64,000 nucleotides of DNA from Datura wrightii (taxonomy: Eukaryota > Streptophyta > Magnoliopsida > Solanales > Solanaceae), in contig JASDFA010000018.1 in NCBI GenBank assembly GCA_035772735.1, positions 63,828,001-63,892,000 of the forward strand, in the 5' to 3' direction. A program made the position numbers and the translations under genes. The notes under the pieces are model-generated. The model ran no database searches, was not told where the DNA came from, and worked only from the letters and a program-made list of their open reading frames with translations. Below, one piece after another: positions 10,871 to 21,937 of the stretch. Position 1 is the first letter of the stretch. Every line of letters begins with the position of its first letter.

Positions 10871-11800
10871 CATCAAACTCGAACTTCACCTCTTTTTTTA
10901 GCAACCTGCGTATTGGTCTAGAAATTTGAGAGAAGTTCTTAATGAACCGTCTGTAGAACCCTGCATGCCCGAGAAAACTGCGAACACCCTTCACTGACAC
11001 AGGTGGTGGTAGCTTTTCAATAACTTCAATCTTAGCACGATCGACCTCAAACCCCTTGCAAGACAATTTATGGCCAAGGACGATACCCTCCTTGACTAAG
11101 AAATAACATTTCTCCTAGTTGAGTACAAGGTTGGATTCTTCACAGCGAGCTAGCACCCTGTCAAGATTCTGCAAACAAGTAGCAAATGAATTACCAAAAA
11201 TAGAAAAATCATCCATAAATACCTCGATGAAATCTTCCACCATGTCATGAAAGATCGCTATCATGTATCTCTTGAATGTGGCGGGTTCATTGCATAAACC
11301 AAATGGCATCCGCCTAAAAGCATATGTCCCATAAGGACATGTGAAAGTAGTCTTCTCCTGGTCCTCCGGTGCTATGGCTATTTGGTTATAGCTAGAGTAC
11401 CCATCAAGGAAACAATAATATTCTTGTCCATCCAATCTGTCCAATATCTGATCAATGAACGGGATAGGATAGTGATCTTTCCTTGTGGCTTCATTGAGCT
11501 TTGTTTAGTCCATGCAAATCCGCCAGCCTGTGACGGTGCGTGTAGGGATCAGCTCTTTTTCTCATTGGTGACCACGGTCATCCCTCCCTTCTTTGGGACA
11601 CACTAAAAGGGACTAACCCATTCGCTGTCTTAAATAGGATAGACCACACCTGCATCAAGCCACTTAATTACTTCTTTCCTAACCACATCCTTCATCATCG
11701 GATTCAACCTCCGTTGATGCTGTACAGTTGGCTTTGTTCCTGTCTCCATGAAAATTCTGTGTGTGCAAAAAGCTGGATTGATACCCCGAATATCTGACAT
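10871..11800 (-). pseudogene. B reverse transcriptase
   Basis: Reading from 11800: PAFCTHRIFMETGTKP, GMTVVTNEKK, then LDGQEYYCFLDGYSSYNQI (catalytic D), FRRMPFGLCNEPATF, and VFMDDFSIFGNS, whose FMDD box is the catalytic YxDD equivalent. The connection reads GVRSFLGHAGFYRRFIKNFS. Stops lie near 11640, 11600 and 11115, and there is a frameshift near 11530. It belongs to the Athila branch by the SYYCFLDG-like and FMDDF motifs. Confidence 0.88.
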
Positions 11801-12740
11801 CTACCAGCCCATTGCTTTCTTCCTTCTTTTGAGAACCACCAATGCTTCCTTTACCTGTGCCTCCATCAATTCTGCAGAGATGATGACTGGCAAAGTGTCA
11901 TCTTCCCCCCAAAAGATATATTTTAAATGGGAAGGCAATGTTTTCAACTCCAGTTTTGGTGCTTCCTCAATAGATGGTTTCGGCAATGGTTTCAGGGACC
12001 TCATTAAAGGCTGAAAGTCATGCTTCCTGAGATACCACTTTGGTTCATTTAACATTTGCACCATCTCATAAGTATCTCTATCTCCGAAATGATCGGAGCT
12101 CATCAATGCTCTTTCCAATGGATCTCAAGAATCAACAATCTGAAGAATTTCTTCTTGATTTAGCACATTGATTGCTGAAAGCTCCTCATATATGGCCGGA
12201 AGCTTCATGGCCTTATATACATCAAATACCTCCACTTTTTCATGCGCTCGCATGGTTAGCTGCCATGCAGCTACATCAATCAAAGCTCTCTCGGTTGCCA
12301 AGAAAGGATGTCCCAAAATAAATGGGACTTCCGCATCTCGCTCAAAATCTAGAATAATAAAATCTACTGGGAAGATAAGGGAGCACCAGCACGTCCTCCA
12401 CAATGGCGTTTGGTCTGGCCAAGGAGTGGTCCGCTAACTGCAAGATCACTGTAGTTGGTCTAAGACTGCCCAGCCCCAACTTCTTGAGCACCGATGTCGG
12501 CATCAAGTTAATGCTCTCTCCCAAATCGCATAATCTGCGAGCTTGGATACTTTGCCCAATTGTGATTTGAATTGTAAAGCTCCCAGGGTCCTTGAGCTTT
12601 GTTGGCAACCTATTCTGTATCCGAGAAGTGCACTCCTTAGCAAGCGCCACCATAGCATACTCCGTCAATCTACTTTTGTTAGCTACGATGTCCTTGATAT
12701 ACTTTGCATATTTCGGCACTCCCTGCAAAACATCAACCAA
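11801..12740 (-). pseudogene. B aspartic protease and protease-RT linker
   Basis: The frame from 12740 reads VDVLQGVPKYAKYIKDI, then LCDLGESINLMP, the D-x-G active site in the form DLG. The family usually has DLGAS, so E replaces A. After a frameshift near 12390 come FILGHPFLATERALIDVA and EVFDVYKAMKLP. A stop at 12125 precedes the linker frame 12118-11801 with LKYIFWGEDDTLPVIIS. The protease would process the Gag-Pol polyprotein. The homologue in C is intact across the same region. Confidence 0.85.
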
Positions 12741-13084
12741 AGGTAAATTAATGTGTACCTATTTAAGCACCTCCATGAACTTTCTGAAACAAGCTTCCTC
12801 CTTGTGTTTCTTTAATCTTTGAGGGAACGGGGGTGGTGGTCTTTCTGCTTCAGCTGCCTTCTCCTTCCCCCTCTCATCATCATGTTCCCTATCTTTCTCC
12901 ATTGCTCTTGACTGCTGAGGTGGTCTTTCTGGTTCCATCTCCTTGAGTTGTAAACCACTCCTTGTGGTCACTACATTAACCTGCTTAGGATTTGGGTCAG
13001 TGTCACTCGGTAGTCCTCCTCTTGGCCTGGTGTTTTGAGCTCCAGCTAGTTGTCCATATTGGTACTCCAATGCCTTTGTAGCTA
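12741..13084 (-). pseudogene. B gag C-terminal linker in shifted frame
   Basis: Frame 13070-12759 reads QYGQLAGAQNTRPRGGLPSD, TDPNPKQVN and PPPPFPQRLKKHKEEACF, which joins gag to protease in A and C too. A frameshift near 13085 separates it from the gag body, and a stop at 12759 separates it from the protease. The segment is rich in E, K and P and probably disordered. Confidence 0.75.
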
Positions 13085-14418
13085 ATTGGTTGTTTTTTTA
13101 TGTCTGCTGCCAATTTCACATAATCAACCTGCATTTGAGCTTGGTTAGCTAACATTGTTTTAAACATTTCCTCAATGCTGGTGGGTGGTGGAGGAGGTGC
13201 GTTGTTGCCTCTGTATTGAGACTGATAGTTCTGCTGCCCCCCTTGATTTCTCTGCGCACCCTGATTCGAACTCTGCCCTTGATGGCTGTTACTACCCCAA
13301 GAGAAATTCAGATGATTCCTCCAATTTGAATTGTAGTTGTTGCCATACTGCTGGTGATTATTTCTCTGTACATTCCCAACAAAGTTCACTGAATCTGGAT
13401 TTGCACCACAACACTCAGCTGAGTGTTCATTACTACCGCATACTTCACACCAAATCTGCTGCACTACATTAACTGGGGCTTGGGGTTGATTCAAGCTCAT
13501 ATTGCTGAAGTGGGTGAGTTGATTTTGCAATGCAACTATCTGTGCAACGATCGCTGTAAAACCATCCACTTTAAAGGCTCTTGCCGCTTTCCTTGTTCCT
13601 CCTCTAGAAGAGTCCGCATTCCTCTCTAGATTTCCCTGCGAAATACGATTTAACAAAGTATACATCTCCTCATAAGCCTTTTCTAATGCTTGTCCCCCAG
13701 CTGCTGAGTCTAGAAAAATTTTTGTGTGGGGTTCCAAACCCTCTATGAAAGTATGCACCAGCACATCATTGGACTGGTGATGGTGAGGACAATCCCTTAG
13801 CAATGATTTGAACCTTTCCCAAGCTTGATACAGATTCTCCCCCTCTCTTTGTTTAAAACTTAGAATCTGACTTCTAAGTCTTGCTGTTTTCCCGGATGGA
13901 AAGAATCTTATCAAAAACTTTCTTGCAAGATCATCCCACGTAGAGATAGAGTTAGGTGGTTCAGCTTTCAACCACCTCTTTTCTTCCCCCAATAATGAAA
14001 ATGGGAATAATGTAAGCCTCACATAGTCGGATGATACTCCATCGGGAATGTAAGTGTCACTTATCTCCAAAAAGTTTTGGAGATGTTGTTGTGGATCTTC
14101 ATGAGGGAGGCCTGTGAATTGCCCGCTGGTGTGCAACAATTGCACCATGTTCTGTTTAAGCTCAAACCTCCCTCCTAGCTCAGGTCTGCGAATACTTGAT
14201 GTAACATTATTAGCATGTGGGATTGCCACTTCGCGAACCAGCCTAGCTGCCATTTCCTCGGGCACTAACACTGCCCTCACAAGTGGTGGATTCTATTGTT
14301 GCTCCAGAATTGCCTGTCTGAGCAACTGTAGCTTTTTCTCTAGAGCTTCCCTTCTTTGACGATGAAATTGTCTTTCCGGCTCTATGTATGAATCCACCAA
14401 CTCCTTGTCTCTTGCCAG
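13003..14418 (-). pseudogene. B gag, nearly continuous
   Basis: The conserved N-terminus reads ELVDSYIEPERQFHRQRREA from a CTG at 14418-14416. No ATG precedes it in frame. A TAG at 14295-14293 interrupts it. From 14280 the frame is open for 425 codons: the Gag core (DPQQHLQNFLEISDTY, LFPFSLLGEEKRWLKAEPP, ARKFLIRFFPSGKTA, WERFKSLLRDCPHH, FIEGLEPHTK) and then a zinc knuckle CEVCGSNEHSAEC (CX2CX4HX3C). Beyond about 13085 the frame is wrong and ends at 13003. The protein would form the particle and bind RNA. This is the best preserved gag in the window. Confidence 0.88.
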
Positions 14419-14525
14419 TGTTCAACATAATTCAATATCTGCAAAAGATAGGCTAAGATCAAGTTGTCAGCCCTTATATAGAAATTGTAAACTAACACTA
14501 AGGAAACAATTTTACCAATTGCCAG

Positions 14526-14543
14526 TCCCCGGCAATGGCGCCA
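14526..14543 (-). other. Primer binding site of B, tRNA-Asp type
   Basis: The minus strand reads TGGCGCCATTGCCGGGGA six bases after the 5' LTR. It is complementary to the 3' end of plant tRNA-Asp with one mismatch, the usual primer of Athila-like elements. Confidence 0.85.
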
Positions 14544-14549
14544 AAAACT

Positions 14550-15839
14550 TGTTCGGTGCTGTGGTGACTACACGCAAGTGCACGTGGTCGAACAAGTATT
14601 AAAGTGGCTTAAGTAAAGCCAAGTATCGATCCCACAGGGACTGAGCTACGGTACTAATTAACTTAAGTGTTAATGAACTATATCTTTAAGAATGCAGACA
14701 ACCAAATGAATAAGATTTTGAAAGTTTAAGTTACTATTAATAAGAATCTAAGGCAAAATTATAAAGTGAGTCTGAACAATAGTAATGAGCAAGCTGAAGT
14801 TAAAACGAACATGCAAGGAATTAATTTATCGATACAATTCAGTTAATCTTTTCTTCGGTTGCTAGTCAAGAATTATTGCCTATGGGTTGGAACTTTCGTC
14901 TCCTATCCAACTTAAGAATCATGAACCTTTAATCTACATTTCTGTGATAAAAGAATTTCATGTTCTAGCCATACAAAACCAATTCCTTAATTGACTAATA
15001 AGACTTTCAGATATATTTCTATTCTGAATGTAAATCAATTCTCAATTTTCTAAACTAAGAAGAGATCATATCCTACCAATTCACAATTTTCCAATTTCTT
15101 TCCTTCTCAAAATCAAAATTGGATTTTTTAGATATACATTAACATTGGCCAAACATTAATGCAGTAAGAACAAGAACTGATAGAACAACCATTGAAGAAA
15201 ATATGAAAAATAAAATGATCAACAATTACATTCCACTACAATTGTTCTTAACCTCAGCAAAAAGTGAATTTAGACACTCATTTGTGGATTAAACATCATC
15301 AAATGAGTATAAATCATACAAACAATTGAGATAAAAGAGAAAGAGATAGAGAAGAACCCTAGAATTTTCGTCCCCTTAACTGCCTGTAACCCACGTTCTT
15401 GCTCAACCAAGTCAGAATGTTTAAAAATAAACCTAAGTGTGCTATTTATACTATTGAGAATTTTTCCCGGAATAACAAGCAACGTGGCACAGAGTGTATC
15501 GTGGAGCACTCCCTCCGTGCCACGGGGGTATCGCGGACCCTCTCTGGAATTAGGCTCCTCAGAATTTTCACCTTGGTGTGCCACGACCTGCATCGTGGAG
15601 CCTGGCCAACGTGCCACGGTGCTATCGCACACCTACACTGGAAATTGATGTCCCCGGTAATTGTACTCAATGTGCCACGACTTGCATCACGTGGCATTGC
15701 CTCCGTGTCCCGGAGGTAACGCAAGGCTTCACTGGAAATGGCCAAAATTAAATCACCCGAGGTAGAATGCCTCCGCGATGGCAGCGTGACACGGCTCCAT
15801 CGCGGAGCCCTTATTTTTGCTGCTCTTCCTTGACCTTTT
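14550..15839 (-). repeat. 5' LTR of element B, primer-proximal part
   Basis: It is homologous to 3224-4512 and is broken after CCTTGACCTTTT by insertion of element A. The last five bases, 15835-15839 (ctttt), are the left copy of A's target duplication. The remaining 217 bases of this LTR lie at 23458-23674. A TATA box is present at 15442-15450 (minus strand), and CGTGNCACG copies at 15516, 15610 and 15785. Confidence 0.92.
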
Positions 15840-17377
15840 TGATCACGGGCAAAAATAGCATACCCGAGATACGCTTTATGAATTAAAGTAGACTTGTTTA
15901 TCTAAGTTATTGTATACATTTTCATGTAATTTTATATGAAGTGGAGATATGTGCTAACCAACATGATTAGCCTTTGTTTTGTAGGTTTTGATGACTTTTG
16001 AGTAACTAATCCATGAGTTGGTGAAGTAGAGGCTTGGAAACGCAATTAACCCGCGAACGTCGGCAAAGAGGAGGCACAAAACAGCCCACCTGCGCGTCGG
16101 CAATGTGCCACGGAAGGCAGGATGATCACAACAGCCCACCTGCACGTTGGCAACGTGCCACGACAGGCTGGCTGCGCGACATGGAGGTGTCAACGCGCTG
16201 CCCAAGCAGCGTGACACGCTGCCAACGCGGCAGGGTACTGCCGAGGCCAAATTTCGGGTGATTTCCAGAGAGCTTTTGCGTTGCCTCCGTGTCACGGAGG
16301 CAGTGCTCTGCGATACACTCCGTGACACGGAGCCATTCCACGACAGGCCAAATTATGCACGTTTCTCATTTATTATAAATAGGTCCCTTAGCTCCTAATT
16401 CCATTTGGTCACGATTTTATTCTGGAAAACTAACTAGGAGTGAAGGGAGAAGTGGGAGAACTCATCTAGGGTTTGTCAAATTCCCTTCTCATCTACCAAA
16501 TTCATGTAAGTATGTTAGTTTAGTAGTAGTTAGTGTAGTTTTACTAACATGAATGGCAAGAACCCTTCCTCTAGGGTTGAAGCCATGAATTATGATTGTG
16601 ATTTTATGAAATTGTTTTGGAATTAAGTTATTGATTGTTGTTTTCGTCTTGCATTCTGGATTGTTGGTTGTTTTTATGATTGATCACCATGAAAGCATAT
16701 TTGTTAGCTTGAGTAATATCTTGAGAAAGCATTACCTAGGTCAGGACATAAGAATGTGAGGAGCACGTTTGTATCTCGGGAGAGATTTTTGTGTCAAGAT
16801 AGAAATATACCTAACACCGTGCTTGGTTGAGACACGGGGGTTACGAAAGACCAACTTGGGATGTCACATCACCACTCGAAGAAGTAGTTGTGAGGCTAAG
16901 TTGAGTTAAATGGTTAGATGCACGAAAGTCCCTAATCGTTTCCCCGTAAACCACAACATAATTGATTGCCCGCGACTAGAAATTAAACTCCTCGCTCACA
17001 ATGATGCAGTGAGGCTAGATTGCCGTGTTTAGAGGCTCGAAAGACCATAAACATGCAATTCTAATTTTGTGAAATAACAATTGATAGTTCCATGCTTAAC
17101 CCATTGCAAATCTTAGTATCACATGATTAATTGGTTTTAACTCTATGTTGCTCCTAGAGTAATTTCAGAATACTTCGTTGACCCAAACTTAGACTTAATT
17201 AATCTCAATCGAAAATGTCTATAACCAACACTTGAGGTATTTAAGATCACACTAGAAATGGATAGTTAGAGGAATGGGTCCAGTCCCTGTGGGTTCGACA
17301 ATCCGGTTCTTAAAAAAAGAGCCACTATATTACTTGTACGACCCGTACACTTGCGGACGCGCGAATCGGGCACGTCA
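15840..17377 (+). repeat. 5' LTR of element A
   Basis: It runs TGATCACGGG to GGGCACGTCA. The first 67 bases differ from the 3' LTR at three positions. It contains a stretch around 16199-16222 missing from the 3' copy. CGTGNCACG copies lie at 16154, 16210, 16288 and 16321. The segment 16283-16301 forms a GCCTCCGTG/CACGGAGGC inverted repeat with a single central T. Open frames inside (for example 16034-16261) lie over these repeats and are not genes. Confidence 0.93.
16374..16383 (+). promoter_or_regulatory. TATA box in A 5' LTR
   Basis: TATAAATAGG lies about 45 bases after the last CGTGNCACG repeat. The identical box is at 22451-22460 in the 3' LTR. Confidence 0.7.
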
Positions 17378-17383
17378 AGTTTT

Positions 17384-17401
17384 TGGCGCCGTTGCCGGGG
17401 A
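17384..17401 (+). other. Primer binding site of A, tRNA-Asp type
   Basis: TGGCGCCGTTGCCGGGGA follows the LTR after six bases and matches the complement of the tRNA-Asp 3' end without mismatch over these 18 bases. Confidence 0.9.
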
Positions 17402-17513
17402 CTCGGCGAAGTTTTGATAATTTATCTATTTTTGTGTGATTTTTAAATTTCCTTAAGTGTTGAGAAACTTGGTCTTAGTCTACTTATTGCAGGTGACAGG
17501 CTGTCCTGCCGAG

Positions 17514-20003
17514 CTGGCTAGAAATAGAGAGCTTGTGGAACCGTTGCTTGAACCTGAATGTCAAATCCATTTGCGAAGGAGAGTAGCTCTAGAGAAAAAG
17601 CTGAAGAGACTTCAAGAAAAGGTACAACAACAACCACCCGTGGGACAAGCACAATTGTCATCGACAGCAATGGCAGCTAGACCAGTTCGCAAAGTGACAA
17701 TCCCACTAGTGACTAATGTGACCTCTAGCATTCGTAAACCAGAGCCTGGAGGGAACTTTGAGCTTAAACACAACATGGTGCAGCTGTTACATTCTAGTAG
17801 TCAATTTACTGGGATGGCACATGAGGACCCGCAGCAGCACTTACAGAGCTTTTTAGAGATTAGCGACACGTTTGTCCCCACCGGCGTGTCCACAGATTAT
17901 GTCCGACTGACCCTCTTCCCATTTTCACTGTTGGGAGAGGAGAAAAAGTGGCTGAAGGCTGAGCCACCGAACTCCATAACTTCATGGAATGACTTGGCTA
18001 AGAAGTTCCTTATCAGATTCTTTCCTTCAGGCAAGACTGCAAAGTTGAGAAGTGAAATACTCAATTTCAAGCGGAGGCTTGATGAGAACTTGTATATGGC
18101 TTGGGAAAGATTCAAGTAATTGTTGAGAGACTGCCCCCATCACCAGCAATCAAATGAAGTGCTGGATCATACCTTTGTAGAAAGTCTAGACCCACACACA
18201 AAAATATTACTAGACTCTGCATCGGGTGGGCAAGCCTTGGATAAAACATATGATGAGTTGTACACTTTGTTGAACAGAATTGCACAAGGAAATCCGGAGT
18301 GGCACAGAGAGTCATCGAGGGGGGCAGGAAAGAGATCGGGTTTGATAGAAGTAGATGGTTTGAATGCCTTGGCAGCATAGTTAGCTGCATTCCAGCATCA
18401 GATGATGACTCAGTTCAATAAACAGAGTATGAACCAACACCAGGGCCAGGTTAACGTAGTTCAGCAAGCTCCGAGTTGGTGCGAAATTTATGGTAATACT
18501 GGGAAAAATGCAAAATCTTGTGGAGCCAATCCAGAATCAGTCAATTTTGTTGGTAATGTGCATAGGAATCAGAATTTTGGGAACAACTCCAACAGAAATT
18601 GGCAGGGCCACCCGAATTTTTCTCGGGGTGGAAACCAAAAGCTGAATTATATGCAACCTCAATAACAACAGTATCAGCAGAATAGGCAGAATGAGGGGAA
18701 ATTGAGTAGCAGCATTGAGGAAACACAAAAGAAAATTTTGGAGACCCAGGATCAGTTAGCGGAAAATCAGGCGAGGATGGCAACAGACTTAATGAATCAG
18801 CAAGTAGCCACCCGCAATCTTGAAAAACAAGTGGGTCAGATAGAAGCTGCTCAAAACATGAGATCACAAGGGGGATTACCAAGCGACACAGATCCTAACC
18901 CCCGGCAGATCAATGCCATCAGTCTGAGAAGCGGTAAGCAATTAGCTGATACAGTGCCAAAAGAGCTGAAAAAGGGGGTGCAGCCGGAATTGGTTAGACC
19001 AGGACCATCCATCAACATGGGAGATAATCAGAGTGCTGTACAACAAAATGTGCAACTTTCATTGCAGCCATCACAAAGACCACCACCACCATTCCCTCAG
19101 AAATTCAGAAAGAGCAAGGAGGAGAAATGCTTCAAAAAGTTCTTTGAGAGCTTCAAAGAACTTCACATAAATTTGCCTCTTATTGATGTCTTGCAGGGAA
19201 TGCCCAAGTATGCTAAATACTTGAAGGACGTGATGACGAACAAAGTTAGATTGGTGGATGTCCAGACTGTAGCACTGACTGAGGAGTGCATTCACAGGGT
19301 ATTGAGCAAAATGCCAAAAAAGCTCAAAGACCCAGGGAGTTTTACCCTCCCCATATAAATTGGTAAAGCTGAGGTGCTACGAGCTTTGTGTGACTTAGGG
19401 GCAGCAGTTAATCTAATGCTCCTATCATTATTCAACACCCTGGGGTTGGGAAAACCGAGGCCGACAAGGTTGATGCTGCAGCTGGCTGACAAGTTGCGAG
19501 TGACACCTGATGGAATAATAGAGGACCTTCTCATCAAAGTAGGTAAGTTCATTATACCTGCTGATTTTATTGTCTTAGATTTTCAGGTTGATGACCAGGT
19601 ACCCCTGATCTTGGGACGGCCATTCTTGGCCACCGGTGGAACGGTGATTGATCTGAGAGCAGGGACCCTGAAAATGAGGGTCGAAGATGAAGAAGAACTC
19701 TTCCGCGTTTACCAAGAAATGAACCCATCCGCACACTACACTAACCTTTGTTAGGTTAGTGTGTTGGCAGAGGATGAGTGTGGGGTGGAGGATTCCACAG
19801 GTGCACAGCCAAAGGCAAGGTCAAGTGTTCAACCCGAGTCTGATAGAGGACTTCAAATTGAGAAGAAGTTGGAGAAAGAGAGGAACATAGTGGAGGCTTT
19901 TTCCTCTAAATAGCAAAAGAAAAGGAAATGGTTCTCGAAAGAGAACCCAAGTATAAGGATGTCCTGAAAAGGACAGTCCACGTCGGGCCACGACGTAAAA
20001 TAA
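17514..20003 (+). pseudogene. A gag-protease, single frame with in-frame stops
   Basis: One reading frame covers the whole region with no frameshift. It starts at CTG 17514 (LARNRELVEP). The first ATG in frame is 17670. Gag core motifs: HEDPQQHLQSFLEISDTF, FPFSLLGEEKKWLKAEPP, KKFLIRFFPSGKTA, LLRDCPHH, LLDSASGGQALDKTY, then a degenerate zinc knuckle (CEIYGNTGKNAKSC). The linker has GGLPSDTDPNP and PPPPFPQKF. The protease reads LCDLGAAVNLM (active-site D near 19394) and LILGRPFLATGG. Stops are TAA 18117, TAG 18378, TAA 18663, TAA 19356, TAG 19752, TAG near 19912 and TGA near 19977. A charged tail follows to TAA 20001-20003. It would supply particle and protease only. Confidence 0.88.
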
Positions 20004-20010
20004 GGCGCTG

Positions 20011-20028
20011 CTTGGGAGGCAACCCAAG
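20011..20028 (+). ncRNA. Post-ORF hairpin, A copy
   Basis: CTTGGG, loop AGGCAA, CCCAAG: six perfect pairs, seven bases after the TAA at 20001-20003. It is preceded by the shared word AGGCGCTG. C has CACGGG/CCCGTG with the same loop, so the stem is kept although its bases differ. Confidence 0.7.
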
Positions 20029-21924
20029 GGTACCTTAGGTACAATTTTGTAATTTTGATTTTGTGTTGATTTTGTTATGTTTATTTTGTTTGTGTTTTTG
20101 GTGGAAAGTTAAGCACAGATGGAGGGAAGTCTGAGTACCGAGAAGGTGGAAGCTAAAGAGCATGGAATAGAAGAAGTGTGGGGTCGAACACCCACCTCTG
20201 AAAACTTGAAAGGAAAGCATGCTTTTAGCTTGGCACAGAGGCTCAGGGAGTATTTCTCATCCTTTAAATGTTAATTTGATGCTATGAGGACATAGCTGAT
20301 TTATGTGTGGGGTGAGGGAAATTTCAAGAAGATTTCAATTTTTTTGTGCTTAACGATTTTTGGTGAATGTAATGCTTGTGAGAAGAATTTTGAAAATTGT
20401 TTTATGAGTCAAGCTTGACTTCATGACCCGTTGGTTTTTCTTTTCGGTTCTTTTCCAACGGGGGGTATTTGAACCGAAGAATAAAATTTTTCTTTTTCTT
20501 TCCTTTGTCTGTATATAATGTTTTTAGTCATAGTTAGAGACTGTTTCCAACGATGGATAGATAACGACTGTCTTGAGGAAAATTATTCATTAAGTTTTGG
20601 TTTTTGAAACCATAACTAATTGGTGCTTGATGTTCTTGTTATGTGCTATTCGTGATTGTAAGAGGCAAGTATGTTCAGTGTGAAGCATGCAGGTGTATAA
20701 CTTTGTGTGAGACACTTAGGCTCTTGAATTTGACTCAATATGATTGAAGCTTAATTCTGAATTCTTGTGATTAGCTGAGTAAGAGTCTGATGAATGTGTC
20801 TTGAATTGAGCATGTGCCATGAGTGTAAGGTTTTTGAGTATTCTGTGCTATTGTGGATTGTCTAGAACTTGCCTGGTGTGTTTATAAAATGAAATGAAGG
20901 ATGTGAATTGTAGGAGATGATTTAGGCATTTCTTTGAATGAACCAAATTTTTATCCCTCATTTTACCTACCTTGAAAAATTAATCCTAGTTAGCCCCATT
21001 GAGCCTTAAGCCTATTCTTTGACAGCTGCAACATAAGCTTAAGCCTTTTTCTTTCATTAGCCTTGAATTTGATCCAAAACTCCGAAGCGCTTGAGTGGAA
21101 AAAAATCCGAAGGAGTAAAGGAGTGAGAAAAATGAAAAGAAAGGAAAAGTAGCAAGTTGTAGAAGTGAGAAAAGGACAAAGGTGCACTTATCACTTGTGT
21201 GAAAATGGTTCATTATTAGTAAGGAGTAAGAAAACAAATTAATGTAAAATTATTTATAGAGCTCCTTTCTAATAAGCTAAAAGTGCCTAAAGAAAGGGGG
21301 AACATAAGAGGAAAAAGAAAGCTGAAAAGAGGAAAAAGGTGAAGTAAGGGAAGGGAAGTTCGTAAGGAGGGCGTGATGTATTAAAAGCGCTTAGGAAAGA
21401 TAGTCACTATTACTGGCCATAATAGTATCTACCCGCACCTGAGTTACATTACAACCCATTAAGTCCTACTTGATCTTACATTCACACATCCTTAAATTAG
21501 TGGAATAAAATACTAAGGGCAAGCTTATGGGTCATTACATGATGCATGTGAATTCTTTGTGAGAGTGAGCGTAATTCTATTCATGTACCCACACATGTTG
21601 TGATTTAAAAAATTATTTTTGCGTGTGATTGGGTAACTCTCTTTCCGTGAGGGGAACATGTTGAATGAAGGATATAATTCATGTGGGATTTCTTAATTAG
21701 TTGATTTGCATGAGTTTGCTAAGATTGAGAGTCGATTCTTGAGGTTAAGAAGTCTTAACATAGTTGTACTTTATTTCGATGATCAAGTCGTGCGTGCTCT
21801 ATTTGTAGCTTGTTATCTTACGTAATCATTATAGCCGTAACTTGAATTATCTTGCTAAATTAGTTATGTGGGAGTCTCCATATGCATGATATGTAAAAGG
21901 TTTTTCGAGGATGAACAAGGCTTT
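20029..21924 (+). other. A 3' untranslated region with repeated polypurine words
   Basis: No gene is supported. GTGTGGGGT words occur at about 20174-20184 (full AAGTGTGGGGT) and about 20303, with one more inside the ORF tail near 19776. The part from 20185 on is homologous to 4744-6463 of B in opposite orientation. Minus-strand open frames here (for example 20986-21237) have no family resemblance. Confidence 0.7.
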
Positions 21925-21935
21925 AAGTGTGGGGT
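21925..21935 (+). other. Polypurine tract of A
   Basis: AAGTGTGGGGT lies two bases before the 3' LTR and is identical to the tract of B. Confidence 0.75.
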
Positions 21936-21937
21936 TG

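Noticed and set aside
16030..16400. Possible CRISPR-like array or tandem repeat gene in the LTR
   Set aside because: The CGTGNCACG repeats are short, irregularly spaced and palindromic, in a plant LTR. Not a CRISPR array.
17384..17401. Match to tRNA-Asp
   Set aside because: Only the last 18 bases, directly after an LTR. It is a primer site, not a tRNA gene. The same holds at 14526 and 61156.
20986..21237. Minus-strand hydrophobic open frame, 83 codons
   Set aside because: It lies in the A 3' untranslated region. The hydrophobic look comes from an A/G-rich opposite strand.
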